Source: Amycolatopsis sp. cg9
Lineage (GTDB): Bacteria; Actinomycetota; Actinomycetes; Mycobacteriales; Pseudonocardiaceae
Direction of reading: 5' to 3'
Length of the DNA stretch: 64,000 bases
Assembly (NCBI RefSeq): GCF_041346945.1
Contig: NZ_CP166850.1
Span: 10,387,213-10,451,212 of the forward strand
A model generated the notes under the pieces. The model saw only the letters and a list, made by a program, of their open reading frames with translations, did not search any database and had not been told where the DNA came from. The translations under genes were made by a program, and so were the position numbers. Positions 34,918 through 42,769 of this stretch are shown piece after piece (the stretch's first letter is position 1; every line of letters starts with the position of its first letter).

Positions 34918-35908
34918 TCGCGCGACGCTTTGCGGCGACGTCGAATTCGTCGCGGATCCGCTGCCGCCACAGCTCGTAAGCGGGTTCCGGGCCGTCCTCG
35001 CCGTCGGCCCGCTCGGTGCGGTCCGCGAGGTTCTGCGCGCCCTGCACCGACAGGTCGGTGAGCACGCCGGCCGCGAGGTGCGTGTGGGCCGGGACGTAGC
35101 CGGAGTACGTGCGGGCCTTGACCGCGAACACCACACCGAGCGCGAGCTCGTCGTAGTGCTCCCCGGCCAGCCGCCGCAGCTTGCCCAGCCCGGCCTGGTC
35201 GGCCCCGCCGGCGAACGTCGCCGCGAGCCCGACGCCGCTCCACAGGTCCGCCCGGCGGCCCTCGGCGAACCGCCCGACCGCGGCGGCGACCGCGTCCGGG
35301 TTGCCGCCGTTGATGAACCACAGCGCCCGGCCGACGCCCTGGTCGAAGGCGCGCGCGAAGTACTCAGGGCGGCCCGCCCACGGGTAGGGCTGCGGCTCGG
35401 CCTGCTCGCCGACCCACTTGTCGGTGTCGAAGTAGGCGCGGTCGAAGCCGAAGCCGTCGACGGCGAGCCAGCTCATCACCGGGTGGTAGGCCACCCCGGA
35501 CAGCTCGGGCAGGATGTTCTTCCACAGTGGACGCGGCAGCCGCGCCATGGCGAAGCCGATCCCGATGTAGGTCAGGAAGATGTGCGGGCGGCCCGGTCCT
35601 TCAAGCAGCTCGCGCGTGCGGTTGCGGCCGCCGCCGGGCATGGCGTCGAGGATCGTGTACCCCATCGTGGCGCCTTCGTAGGCGAACCCGCGCTGCTCGG
35701 GCTCGATCAGCGCGAGCCGGCGCTCGATCTCCCACAGCGAAGCGCCTTCGATGGCCCATTCGAACCCGCACACGACCGCCTGCGGCACCGCCTCCAGCCG
35801 GGCCGTCGCTTCGGTGTGGGTGACGGGGAAGCCGCGTTCGGCGAAGCCGACCGAAGCGAGCGAAGGAGCGAGCACCCGCTTGCGGAGTACTCCGATGACA
35901 GTGGACAT
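34913..35908 (-). CDS. DUF1702 protein (UnbL-type), copy 2
   Basis: A 331-residue second DUF1702 protein. It shows the same landmarks as copy 1 (FAYEGATMGYTILDAMPGG, FAMARLPRPLWKNIL, WLAVDGFGFDRAYFDTDKWV, GVGRALWFINGGN) but is clearly diverged. The ATG at 35908 has AAGGA about eleven bases before it. It is first in the minus-strand run toward UnbV, with repeat A4 supplying its stop codon. Two tandem UnbL-type genes are unusual in the clusters I know. The pair might form a heterodimer, or one may have taken on another substrate. Confidence 0.88.
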   Translation of the reverse strand: MSTVIGVLRKRVLAPSLASVGFAERGFPVTHTEATARLEAVPQAVVCGFEWAIEGASLWEIERRLALIEPEQRGFAYEGATMGYTILDAMPGGGRNRTRELLEGPGRPHIFLTYIGIGFAMARLPRPLWKNILPELSGVAYHPVMSWLAVDGFGFDRAYFDTDKWVGEQAEPQPYPWAGRPEYFARAFDQGVGRALWFINGGNPDAVAAAVGRFAEGRRADLWSGVGLAATFAGGADQAGLGKLRRLAGEHYDELALGVVFAVKARTYSGYVPAHTHLAAGVLTDLSVQGAQNLADRTERADGEDGPEPAYELWRQRIRDEFDVAAKRRAS

Positions 35909-35939
35909 CGTCGTGGTCGTCCTTACTGTGTCGGGGGGA

Positions 35940-36845
35940 TCAGGCGACGGCGCGCAGGTGCGGCCGCTGGGCGGCGAGCATGCGCTGGGTGAACGGCGAC
36001 TGCTTCGACGCCAGGGTGATCGCGATCGGCGCGTCGGTCGACGCGGGGGCGCGCAGGCCGACGCGGCCGGTGGACTGGCCGTGCGGGGCCACCTGCACGG
36101 CCGAGTAGCCGATCGAGAAGCGCGGCCCGGCGTGGCCCGGCTGGTGCTGGGCGACCGCGATCGCCGTCCACCGCCCGGCCGGGACGCCGTGGATGGTGAG
36201 GTCGCCGGAGGTCATGTTGGCCATGCCGCCGAAGGCGACCGGGCCGCACTGGGGCACCGGGTCGGCGAACAGCCCGACCAGGGTGTCCGCCGGCGCCGCG
36301 CCGCGCGGCATGTCCAGCTGCAGCGACAGCACGCCGGAGCCGGTCTGCAGCGAGGCGCAGCTGCGGCCGGCCGCGCGCAGCGTCCGCAGCGGCGGGAGCC
36401 GCTGGAACGTCGGCGAGATCGCCACGAGCAGCTCGGCCACCTGCGGCTCGCGGTACTGCGTCGGGGTCATCCCGACCGCCCGCGAGAACCGGCTGGTGAA
36501 CGTGCCGACGCTGCTGTAGCCGACGCTGCACACGATGTCCGAGACGTTCAGCGACGTCGTCAGCAGCAGCCGCTTCGCCTCGAACAGGCGCACGGCGGTG
36601 AGGAACCTGCCGGGGGTGACCCCGGTGGCCTCGGCGAACATCCGCGAGAAGTGGAACCGGCTCACGAACACCTCGGACGCCAGCTCCGCGAGCGTGATCG
36701 GCTCGAAGTACCGCTCCTGGATGGACGAGATCGCTTGCAGGACGGCGGGCCGGACCGACTTTTCAACTCGCTCGAGCGCCGGTTCGCGGCGCTGTTCGCC
36801 GAACTCGCTGTCGTCCCCGACAGCCGCAATAGAGCGCAACATCAT
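35940..36845 (-). CDS. AraC-family regulator 1
   Basis: A 301-residue AraC/XylS-type regulator. The double helix-turn-helix lies in the first half: ITLAELASEVFVSRFHFSRM, then ATGVTPGRFLTAVRLFEAKR, then SVGYSSVGTFTSRFSRAVG. The C-terminal half (about 150-301) is an effector or dimerisation domain. The domain order, HTH first, is the same as in the paralogue at 46861-47613. ATG at 36845 or the next codon is likely, with GAGG nine bases upstream. It lies 31 bp downstream of DUF1702 copy 2 in the opposite sense of that operon's flow, and shares its upstream region with the SARP gene. Direct repeats there may be its own targets. Confidence 0.85.
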   Translation of the reverse strand: MMLRSIAAVGDDSEFGEQRREPALERVEKSVRPAVLQAISSIQERYFEPITLAELASEVFVSRFHFSRMFAEATGVTPGRFLTAVRLFEAKRLLLTTSLNVSDIVCSVGYSSVGTFTSRFSRAVGMTPTQYREPQVAELLVAISPTFQRLPPLRTLRAAGRSCASLQTGSGVLSLQLDMPRGAAPADTLVGLFADPVPQCGPVAFGGMANMTSGDLTIHGVPAGRWTAIAVAQHQPGHAGPRFSIGYSAVQVAPHGQSTGRVGLRAPASTDAPIAITLASKQSPFTQRMLAAQRPHLRAVA

Positions 36846-37013
36846 CAGTCCAAACCTCGAATTCCCCTGATGGCAGTTCTCCTGGTTCTCTTGGTGCCAG
36901 GGAAGACGCCACTTCTCGCAGATCGATCGACGAGCGATTGAGGAATCCCGACGTCCGTCCAACCCGGACGCGTGACACCCACCCGGGTGCGGGAGTTGCG
37001 CCGGGGTGTGGCG

Positions 37014-37199
37014 TGCGCAACGCCCGGGTCCGGCGTGCGCAACACCCGCGGTCTTGATCGTCCGCGGTCCGCCGGGAGTCCCGTCTGGTCCGTTCCGGGG
37101 ACCCCCTGGACGGCCCGGGTCCTGGTTCGGCCAGATGGCCGCGGGTGCACAACGCACATCCGGGCCGTGCGAAACGCATGCGGGGACGGGGCGAACGCA
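37014..37199. promoter_or_regulatory. Operator-like direct repeats between AraC1 and SARP
   Basis: The 497-bp gap between AraC1 (minus) and SARP (plus) holds two sets of direct repeats. One is TGCGCAACGCC (37014-37024) and TGCGCAACACC (37036-37046), 22 bp apart. The other is TGCACAACGCA (37146-37156), TGCGAAACGCA (37168-37178) and GGGCGAACGCA (37189-37199), 22 and 21 bp apart. A period of two helical turns fits AraC-type or SARP binding. The same core recurs before the YcaO gene and once in the peptide/AraC2 gap. Nothing else was recognised in this gap. Confidence 0.65.
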
Positions 37200-37342
37200 C
37201 GAGGACTCTGGTGGGCGGTTCACTGGCCGCGGGGGCCCCGCTCTGTCACATTCGGATAGAAGCCCGGAGTTCGGCCGTCCACCGACCCGCGCGGCACGAA
37301 CTGGGGAGCGCGAGGACGCATTGATGATGCTGGAGGCCTGCC

Positions 37343-38149
37343 ATGTACTCCGAACAGCGGCGAACCGACGAGCCGGACCAGGGTGGTGTCCGCTTCACCG
37401 TACTGGGGCCGCTGGAAGTGCTGCGTGGAGGAACCGACTACGCACCGACGACCCCGAAGGTGCTGGCACTGCTGGCCGTGCTCGTGATGCGACCGGGGAA
37501 GATGGTACACATCGACACCCTGATCCGGGAGCTCTGGTCGGACAACCCGCCGCGGACGGTCCGGACCACGCTGCACACCTACGTCTACCACCTCCGCCGG
37601 TGCATCGACCAGAACGAGCTGGCCGCGGACGGCGAAAAGATGTTGACCACCAAGCAGTCCGGTTACACCTTCCACATCGATCCGACGCAGGTGGACACGT
37701 ACGACTTCACCCGGCTGCAGCAGATCGGTCACGAGCACCAGGACGCCGGCGACCACTCGGCCGCCGCGGACGCCTACCGCGCGGCGCTGGACCTCTGGTC
37801 CGGCACGCCGTTCGCGAACGTCCACTGTGGACCGGTGTTGTCCGCGTACCGGACCGAGCTGCTGGAGCAGCGGCGCAGTGTCCTGCACCTGCGGATCGAA
37901 GCGGAGATCATCGGCGGGCGGCACCGCGAGCTGATCGGCGAGCTGCGCTCGCTGACCACCGGCAGCCCGCTCGACGAAGCCCTGCACGGGCAGCTGATGC
38001 GCGCGCTCGGCCGCAGCGGACGGCGGTCGGACGCGATGACCGTCTACCGCAGGCTCCGTTCCCGGCTGGCCGGCGAATTGGGCGTCGAACCGTGCGACGA
38101 CCTGCAGACGCTGCACCGGGAGCTGATCTCCGAAGGCGACCACCGCTGA
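37343..38149 (+). CDS. SARP-family transcriptional activator
   Basis: A 268-residue Streptomyces antibiotic regulatory protein. The N-terminal winged helix (about 15-105: FTVLGPLEVLRGG, LLAVLVMRPGKMVHIDTLIR, TVRTTLHTYVYHLRRCID) is of the OmpR type, followed by the bacterial transcriptional activation domain to the end (YRAALDLWSGTPFANVHCGP, ELRSLTTGSPLDEALHGQLM). There is no ATPase or tetratricopeptide extension, so it is a small SARP. SARPs activate biosynthetic operons by binding direct repeats on an 11- or 22-bp period. The repeats in front of this gene suit such binding, either for autoregulation or by AraC1. It is followed by HxlR copy 1 after 66 bp. Confidence 0.92.
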   Translation: MYSEQRRTDEPDQGGVRFTVLGPLEVLRGGTDYAPTTPKVLALLAVLVMRPGKMVHIDTLIRELWSDNPPRTVRTTLHTYVYHLRRCIDQNELAADGEKMLTTKQSGYTFHIDPTQVDTYDFTRLQQIGHEHQDAGDHSAAADAYRAALDLWSGTPFANVHCGPVLSAYRTELLEQRRSVLHLRIEAEIIGGRHRELIGELRSLTTGSPLDEALHGQLMRALGRSGRRSDAMTVYRRLRSRLAGELGVEPCDDLQTLHRELISEGDHR

Positions 38150-38215
38150 TCCGCCCAGACTTCCCCGGCACCCGCCGACCGTCGGATCGCCCGAGAAAGA
38201 AGTGAGGAACGTTCG

Positions 38216-38914
38216 ATGCCCACTGCACCCACCCGTGCCTACGGCCAGTTCTGCGGCGTCGCCCGCGCGCTCGAGCTCATCGGTGAACGCTGGTCGCTGC
38301 TGATCATCCGCGACCTGGTGCTCGGCGCGAAGCGCTACGACGAGCTGCAGGCCGGCCTGCCGAAGATCCCGCCGTCCATCCTGTCGGCCCGGCTCAACGA
38401 GCTGGAGGCGACCGGCGTGATCCGCCGCCGCGTCCGCGCCGAGCTCGAAGCCGGCCTGGTCTACGAGCTGACCCAGTACGGCAGCGAGCTCGACCACATC
38501 CTGCTCGACCTCGGTCTCTGGGGCGCCCGCTCGCTGCACGCCCCCGGCGCCGACGACGTGTTCACCCTGGACGCGGCGATCCTGTCGCTGTACACGACGT
38601 TCCGCGCCGAGTGCGCGGAAGGCGTCCAGATCAACTTCGAGATCCGCTACGACGACCGCATGATCGTGCACGCCCTCGTCGAGGACGGCGCGGTCAAGGT
38701 CGGCGAGGGCCGGTTCCCCGGCGCCGAGCTGGTCATCAAGGCCGTGCACGGTGCGGCGCTGCTGGACCTGATGAGCGGCCAGCTCACCGCGCCCACCGCG
38801 CTGCGCTCGGGCAAGATCACGATCGAGGGCGAGCTTTCCGACCTCGAGCTGTTCGCCCAGCTGTTCCACGTCCCGGCGGCTCCGGAGCCGGCCACGGGCA
38901 TCGTGGTCCGCTGA
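38216..38914 (+). CDS. HxlR-family regulator with C-terminal SCP2-like domain, copy 1
   Basis: A 232-residue regulator. Residues 1-110 form a winged helix of the HxlR family (YGQFCGVARALELIGERWSL, LQAGLPKIPPSILSARLNEL), and the C-terminal half (130-230) resembles an SCP2 sterol-carrier fold (INFEIRYDDRMIVHALVEDG, ALLDLMSGQLTAP). HxlR proteins respond to redox or small molecules; the SCP2-like part might bind a lipophilic ligand. ATG at 38216 follows GTGAGGAAC. It has a close paralogue at 54026-54718 next to the YcaO gene, with similar length and domains. It lies downstream of the SARP gene on the same strand and converges with the ECF sigma gene over repeat C. Confidence 0.88.
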   Translation: MPTAPTRAYGQFCGVARALELIGERWSLLIIRDLVLGAKRYDELQAGLPKIPPSILSARLNELEATGVIRRRVRAELEAGLVYELTQYGSELDHILLDLGLWGARSLHAPGADDVFTLDAAILSLYTTFRAECAEGVQINFEIRYDDRMIVHALVEDGAVKVGEGRFPGAELVIKAVHGAALLDLMSGQLTAPTALRSGKITIEGELSDLELFAQLFHVPAAPEPATGIVVR

Positions 38915-38920
38915 CCCGCT

Positions 38921-38973
38921 GTCGTGAAAGGGTCGTTCATGTCGTCCGGCGACGTGAACGACCCTTTCACGAC
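38921..38973. repeat. Family C palindrome between convergent genes
   Basis: An inverted repeat with 19-bp arms, 38921-38939 and 38955-38973, beginning GTCGTGAAAGGGTCGTTCA. It lies between the HxlR1 stop (38914) and the ECF sigma gene. The TGA of the sigma gene (38967-38969, minus strand) is inside the right arm. It probably acts as a two-way terminator. Confidence 0.85.
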
Positions 38974-40190
38974 GTCGGTGCGCCGCCGAGCCGGTCCGCT
39001 TTCGCTTGCAGGTAACGGCGTTCCGGGCCGCTCTCGGTCCGCTTCGCCGCCCTGAGGTAGAACTCGCGCGCTTCCGCCGGCCGCCCGGCCTCTTCGAGCA
39101 GGTGCGCCCGGACCGCGTCGGCCCGGTGGGCCACGTCGACGCCGTCCAGCAGTTCCAGGCCCGCCGCCGGGCCCGACACCTGGGCGACGGCCACCGCCCG
39201 GTTGACCGCCACCACCGGGCCCGGCATGAGCTCGGCCAGCACGCCGTACAGCTCGACGATCTGCGGCCAGTCCGTCGTCGCCGTGCTCGGCGCTTCGTCG
39301 TGCAGCGCCGCGATCGCCGCCTGGACCTGATAGGGCCCGATCGGGCCGCGCCCGAGCACCGCGCGGACCAGCTCGACGCCCTCCGCGATCATCGCCGCGT
39401 CCCAGCGCGTGCGGTCCTGCTCCGGCAGCGGGACCAGCTCGCCGTCCGGGCCGGTGCGCGCCGCCCGCCGCGCGTCCGTCAGCAGCATCAGCGCCAGCAG
39501 GCCCGCCACTTCGCCTTCGCCCGGGATCAGCGCGCGCACCGCGCGCGTCAGCCGGATCGCCTCCGCGGCCAGCTCGACGCGCAGCAGGTCCTCCCCCGAC
39601 GTCGCCGTGTAGCCCTCGTTGAAGATCAGGTACAGCACCTGGAGCACCACGCGCAGCCGCTCCGGGAAGTCGGCGGGCGACGGTTCGCCGAACGTCGAGC
39701 CCGCCGCCGCGATGCTCTCCTTCGCGCGGGTGATGCGGCGCGTCATGGTCGGCTCGGGCACCAGGAACGCGCTGGCGATCTGCGCCGTGGTCAGCCCGCC
39801 GACCGCGCGCAGCGTCAGCGCGACCTGCGAAGGCGGCGAAACGGCGGGGTGGCAGCACAGGAACAGCAGCGTGAGCGTGTCGTCGGAGTCGGCGGGCCGC
39901 TCTTCCCCGGGTCCGGCGACGACGGGGGCCGGTTCGCGCACGGCGACCGTCTCTTCGCGACGCCGCCGGGCGCTTTCGCTGCGCCAGAGGTCGGTCAGCC
40001 GGCGGGTGGCGACCGTGATCAGCCAGCTGCGCGGGTGGTCCGGGACGCCTTCGGCCGGCCACTGCTCGCTCGCCGCGAGGAGCGCCTCCTGGACGGCGTC
40101 CTCGCACGCGTCGAACTGGCCGTACCGGCGGACGAGCACGCCCAGCACCTGCGGCACCAGCGGCCGCAGGACCTCGGCGACCCCGGTCAC
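38967..40190 (-). CDS. ECF sigma factor with C-terminal extension (RNA polymerase sigma-70, DUF6596 type)
   Basis: A 407-residue long ECF sigma factor. Region 2 is QFDACEDAVQEALLAASEQW and PRSWLITVATRRLTDLWRSE; region 4 is ALTLRAVGGLTTAQIASAFL and EPTMTRRITRAKESI. A large C-terminal domain (about 190-407) with LYLIFNEGYTA and AVNRAVAVAQVSGPAAGLEL follows, as in the group that pairs with YciI-like proteins. GTG at 40190 overlaps the stop of the YciI gene. This two-gene unit is very common in actinomycetes and its signal is unknown. No link to the neighbouring biosynthetic genes is required. Confidence 0.9.
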   Translation of the reverse strand: MTGVAEVLRPLVPQVLGVLVRRYGQFDACEDAVQEALLAASEQWPAEGVPDHPRSWLITVATRRLTDLWRSESARRRREETVAVREPAPVVAGPGEERPADSDDTLTLLFLCCHPAVSPPSQVALTLRAVGGLTTAQIASAFLVPEPTMTRRITRAKESIAAAGSTFGEPSPADFPERLRVVLQVLYLIFNEGYTATSGEDLLRVELAAEAIRLTRAVRALIPGEGEVAGLLALMLLTDARRAARTGPDGELVPLPEQDRTRWDAAMIAEGVELVRAVLGRGPIGPYQVQAAIAALHDEAPSTATTDWPQIVELYGVLAELMPGPVVAVNRAVAVAQVSGPAAGLELLDGVDVAHRADAVRAHLLEEAGRPAEAREFYLRAAKRTESGPERRYLQAKADRLGGAPTS

Positions 40191-40570
40191 GCCATGGGGA
40201 CTTCGGTTTCGGCGTCGGCGAAGAAGACGACCTCGCGCACCTCGATGCCGAGGCCTTCGACGGCGGCGTCGGGGATCATCGCCGCGAGCTCGACGGCGCG
40301 GTCCTTGCTCGCGCACTCCACGAGGTAGTAGCCGGCGAGGAACTCCTTGGACTCCACGAACGGCCCGTCGGTGACGGCCGGCAGTCCCGACCGGACCCGC
40401 ACGACGGAGCTGTCGGCGACCGCGCCGAGCGCCTGCGTGCTGATCATCTCGCCGGATTCCCTGATCGTGCGGATGAAATCCTGGTGCCCGGTCATGATGG
40501 TGTCCATCTCGGCTTCGGAGAGGTTCGCCATCACGTCGGGGTTCAGGTACATCGCCAGCAGGTACTTCAC
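40187..40570 (-). CDS. YciI-like (DGPF domain) protein
   Basis: A 127-residue protein of the YciI/DGPF family, ferredoxin-like fold. The motif GLPAVTDGPFVESKEFLAGY contains the name-giving DGPF. These small proteins are regularly encoded next to long ECF sigma factors and may sense or modify something, but no biochemical role is settled. GTG at 40570 has GAAGGGAG upstream, and the stop overlaps the sigma gene's start (GTGA), so translation of the two is coupled. It has no visible signal peptide or membrane segment. Confidence 0.9.
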   Translation of the reverse strand: MKYLLAMYLNPDVMANLSEAEMDTIMTGHQDFIRTIRESGEMISTQALGAVADSSVVRVRSGLPAVTDGPFVESKEFLAGYYLVECASKDRAVELAAMIPDAAVEGLGIEVREVVFFADAETEVPMA

Positions 40571-40696
40571 GCCCGCTCCCTTCGTCCGTGCGGATGAACA
40601 TAGCCGAGGCGGACGTCGCAACCGCGGAGTGGAGCCCCCGCGAGCCCGCCTGCCAGCCTGGACCCGGGCAGTCCCGGACCCAGGAGGGTGGCACCG

Positions 40697-41362
40697 ATGG
40701 CCGACGTGTTCACGGACCTGCAGACCGAGACGGAGGCGCTGGCCGAACTGGCCGAACGCCACGGGTACGGTCCCGGCCCGAACATCACCGGGCACTTCGC
40801 CCGGTTGACGTCGACCGCGCGGCTGGTCCGGCTCAGCGTCGAAAACCCGGGTGCCTTCGGCGTCACCCCGCAGATCTCGTACGACTCGCTCGACGAGGCC
40901 ATCCTGATCTGGCTGATCGAGCAGCGGAAGGCCAACGCCCTGCTGGCCGCGGCCCCGCCGGAGCCGGAGCTGCCGTGGAGCGACGGCCCGCTGCGCCCGT
41001 CGGTGCTGGCCGCGGCCGTGCTGACCGAGGTCTTCGCCGGCGGCCAGGACATCGCCGACCTGTTCGGCGTCACCCCGCAGCGCGACGACGCCATCGGCCA
41101 CGTCGCCTACTACGGCGTCCGGACCAGGGACCGCGCCTACCGGCGCCACCAGGAGACGCCACCCGCGAAGCCGTTCCGCTTCGAGCTGGTGGCCCCGTCG
41201 GGAGCGCGCTGGGACTTCGGCCCGGAGAACGCGACCGACCGCGTGAGCGGCCCGGCGGAGGACTTCTGCCTGCTGGTGACCGGCCGCCGCTTCGCCGAGG
41301 ACCTGGACCTGGCGTTCACCGGCCGCCACACCGCCGAATGGCTGGAACTGCTGGAGAGCTGA
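40697..41362 (+). CDS. TIGR03084-like DinB/SCP2 protein, short form
   Basis: A 221-residue protein whose C-terminal half (FRFELVAPSGARWDFGPENA, DFCLLVTGRR) is nearly the same as that of 24818-25612. The helical N-terminal half has AVLTEVFAGGQDIADLFGV, where the first histidine of the metal site of the longer protein is replaced by alanine, so metal binding is doubtful. ATG at 40697 follows CAGGAGGG by nine bases; a GTG at 40688 is too near to that site. It is divergent from the YciI-sigma unit. It is perhaps a degenerate relative with a binding rather than catalytic role. Confidence 0.75.
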   Translation: MADVFTDLQTETEALAELAERHGYGPGPNITGHFARLTSTARLVRLSVENPGAFGVTPQISYDSLDEAILIWLIEQRKANALLAAAPPEPELPWSDGPLRPSVLAAAVLTEVFAGGQDIADLFGVTPQRDDAIGHVAYYGVRTRDRAYRRHQETPPAKPFRFELVAPSGARWDFGPENATDRVSGPAEDFCLLVTGRRFAEDLDLAFTGRHTAEWLELLES

Positions 41363-41384
41363 CCGCACGGCCGCGCGCCTGGCG

Positions 41385-42005
41385 TCACTCGAACGGGGCC
41401 GGGTCACCCGCGCCGACGCGCAGGATCTCCGCCTCCCCCGAGGAGAAGTCCACGACGGTCGTCGGCTCCACCCCGCAGTCCCCCGAGTCGAGGACCGCTT
41501 CCAGGACGTTGTCGAGCTCTTCCTTGATCTCCCAGCCCTGCGTCATCGGCTCGCCCTCGCCGGGCAGCAGCAGCGTGCTCGACAGCAGCGGTTCGCCCAG
41601 CTCGGCGAGCAGCGCCTGGGTGACGCGGTGGTCCGGGATGCGCACGCCGACCGTCTTCTTCTTTTCGTGCATCAGCCGCCGCGGCACCTCCTTGGTGGCG
41701 GGCAGGATGAACGTGTAGCTGCCCGGGGTCGCCGCCTTGATCGCGCGGAACACCGAGTTGTCGACGATGACGAACTGCCCGAGCTGGGCGAAGTCCTGGC
41801 AGACCAGCGTGAAGTGGTGCCGGTGGTCCAGCTTGCGGATGCTGCGGATCCGGTCGAGCCCGTCCCGGTTCCCCGGCCGGCACCCGAGCGCGAAGCACGA
41901 GTCGGTCGGGTAGGCGATCAGCCCGTCGCCGCGGAGGATCTCGACGACCTGGCCCAGCGACCGCTTCTGCGGGTTCTCCGGGTGCAGGTCGAAATAGCGT
42001 GCCAT
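41385..42005 (-). CDS. YciO/Sua5/YrdC-family protein (threonylcarbamoyladenylate synthase-like)
   Basis: A 206-residue member of the YciO branch of the Sua5/YrdC family. The nucleotide-binding KLDHRHHFTLVCQDFAQLGQ and VGVRIPDHRVTQALLAELGE segments are typical; the length equals that of Escherichia coli YciO. The canonical Sua5 protein makes threonylcarbamoyl-AMP for tRNA t6A. YciO-type members have weak activity, and the cell probably has another TsaC/Sua5. ATG at 42005. Its stop lies 23 bp from the convergent 40697-41362 gene. It is an ordinary chromosomal gene lying between cluster parts. Confidence 0.88.
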   Translation of the reverse strand: MARYFDLHPENPQKRSLGQVVEILRGDGLIAYPTDSCFALGCRPGNRDGLDRIRSIRKLDHRHHFTLVCQDFAQLGQFVIVDNSVFRAIKAATPGSYTFILPATKEVPRRLMHEKKKTVGVRIPDHRVTQALLAELGEPLLSSTLLLPGEGEPMTQGWEIKEELDNVLEAVLDSGDCGVEPTTVVDFSSGEAEILRVGAGDPAPFE

Positions 42006-42145
42006 GGGCCGAGCCTAGGGTCGCCCGCCCGGACCGGCACGGCGGGGCCGCGTCTCCTAAGTTGCGGTTCCCCGGCCGAACCCTGGGCTCCGGCCCCGGT
42101 ACCGGCTCACAATCCGCTGTGGGACCAAGCCAGGGAGGACGAGTC

Positions 42146-42661
42146 ATGACGGAGCTGACCGTGCCGGAGCTGGACCGCCCCCGCGTCGTCGCCGGGGCCG
42201 AGTACCTGTTCGAGGGTTCGCGGGGCCGCGTTTCGCTGGCCGAACTGTTCGGCGGTCACCAGCGCCTGGCCGTGCACCACCCGATGGCCGACCACAGCGG
42301 ACCCGCCGACGTGGCGCGGACCGCCGACGTCGCGGCCGCGCTGGACGATCCCGGCCTGCGCCTGGTGCTGGTGTCCCGCGCGCCCTACGCCAAGGTCGCG
42401 CAGTACCGGCGGCACCTGGGCTGGGACGTCGCCGCGTTCTCGGCCGCGGGCACCGGGTTCACCGACGACTTCCCCGCGACCCGGCACATCCCCGGTGCCG
42501 CGGGCGACGATTCGTGGGACGACGACGAGTCCGGGCTGAGCTTCTTCCGGCTCTCCCAGGGTTCGGTGCTGCACACCGGATCGGTCGCCGTGTCGCGCCT
42601 CGACTTCCTCGGTCTGCTCGCCCACGCGTTCGGGTTCCCGCCCGCGCCGGGCGGCCGCTGA
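42146..42661 (+). CDS. DUF899-like protein, short form
   Basis: A 171-residue relative of the DUF899 family. It keeps AEYLFEGSRGRVSLAELFGG, the middle RLVLVSRAPYAKVAQYRRHL and FDFLGLLAHAFGF-like tail (here LDFLGLLAHAFGFPPAP). It lacks the cysteine pair seen in 7605-8267, having HHPMADHSGPADVART at that place. Any thiol chemistry is therefore lost. ATG at 42146 has AGGGAGG upstream. It stands alone before the tandem kinase gene. Function unknown. Confidence 0.7.
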   Translation: MTELTVPELDRPRVVAGAEYLFEGSRGRVSLAELFGGHQRLAVHHPMADHSGPADVARTADVAAALDDPGLRLVLVSRAPYAKVAQYRRHLGWDVAAFSAAGTGFTDDFPATRHIPGAAGDDSWDDDESGLSFFRLSQGSVLHTGSVAVSRLDFLGLLAHAFGFPPAPGGR

Positions 42662-42769
42662 CCGGCTGTCAACTCCGTTTCCCGGCGTCCGAACGGCCCG
42701 CCGGGACCGTTCTGCGCGCTTTCGCACCGTTTTCGGCGCGCTCCCGTGAGTTAGGATCTACCGCACGCC

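Noticed and set aside
33705..35321. A 538-codon version of DUF1702 copy 1.
   Set aside because: The extra N-terminus runs through repeat A4 and antiparallel to copy 2; the family length of about 330 residues and the ribosome site fit the TTG at 34688.
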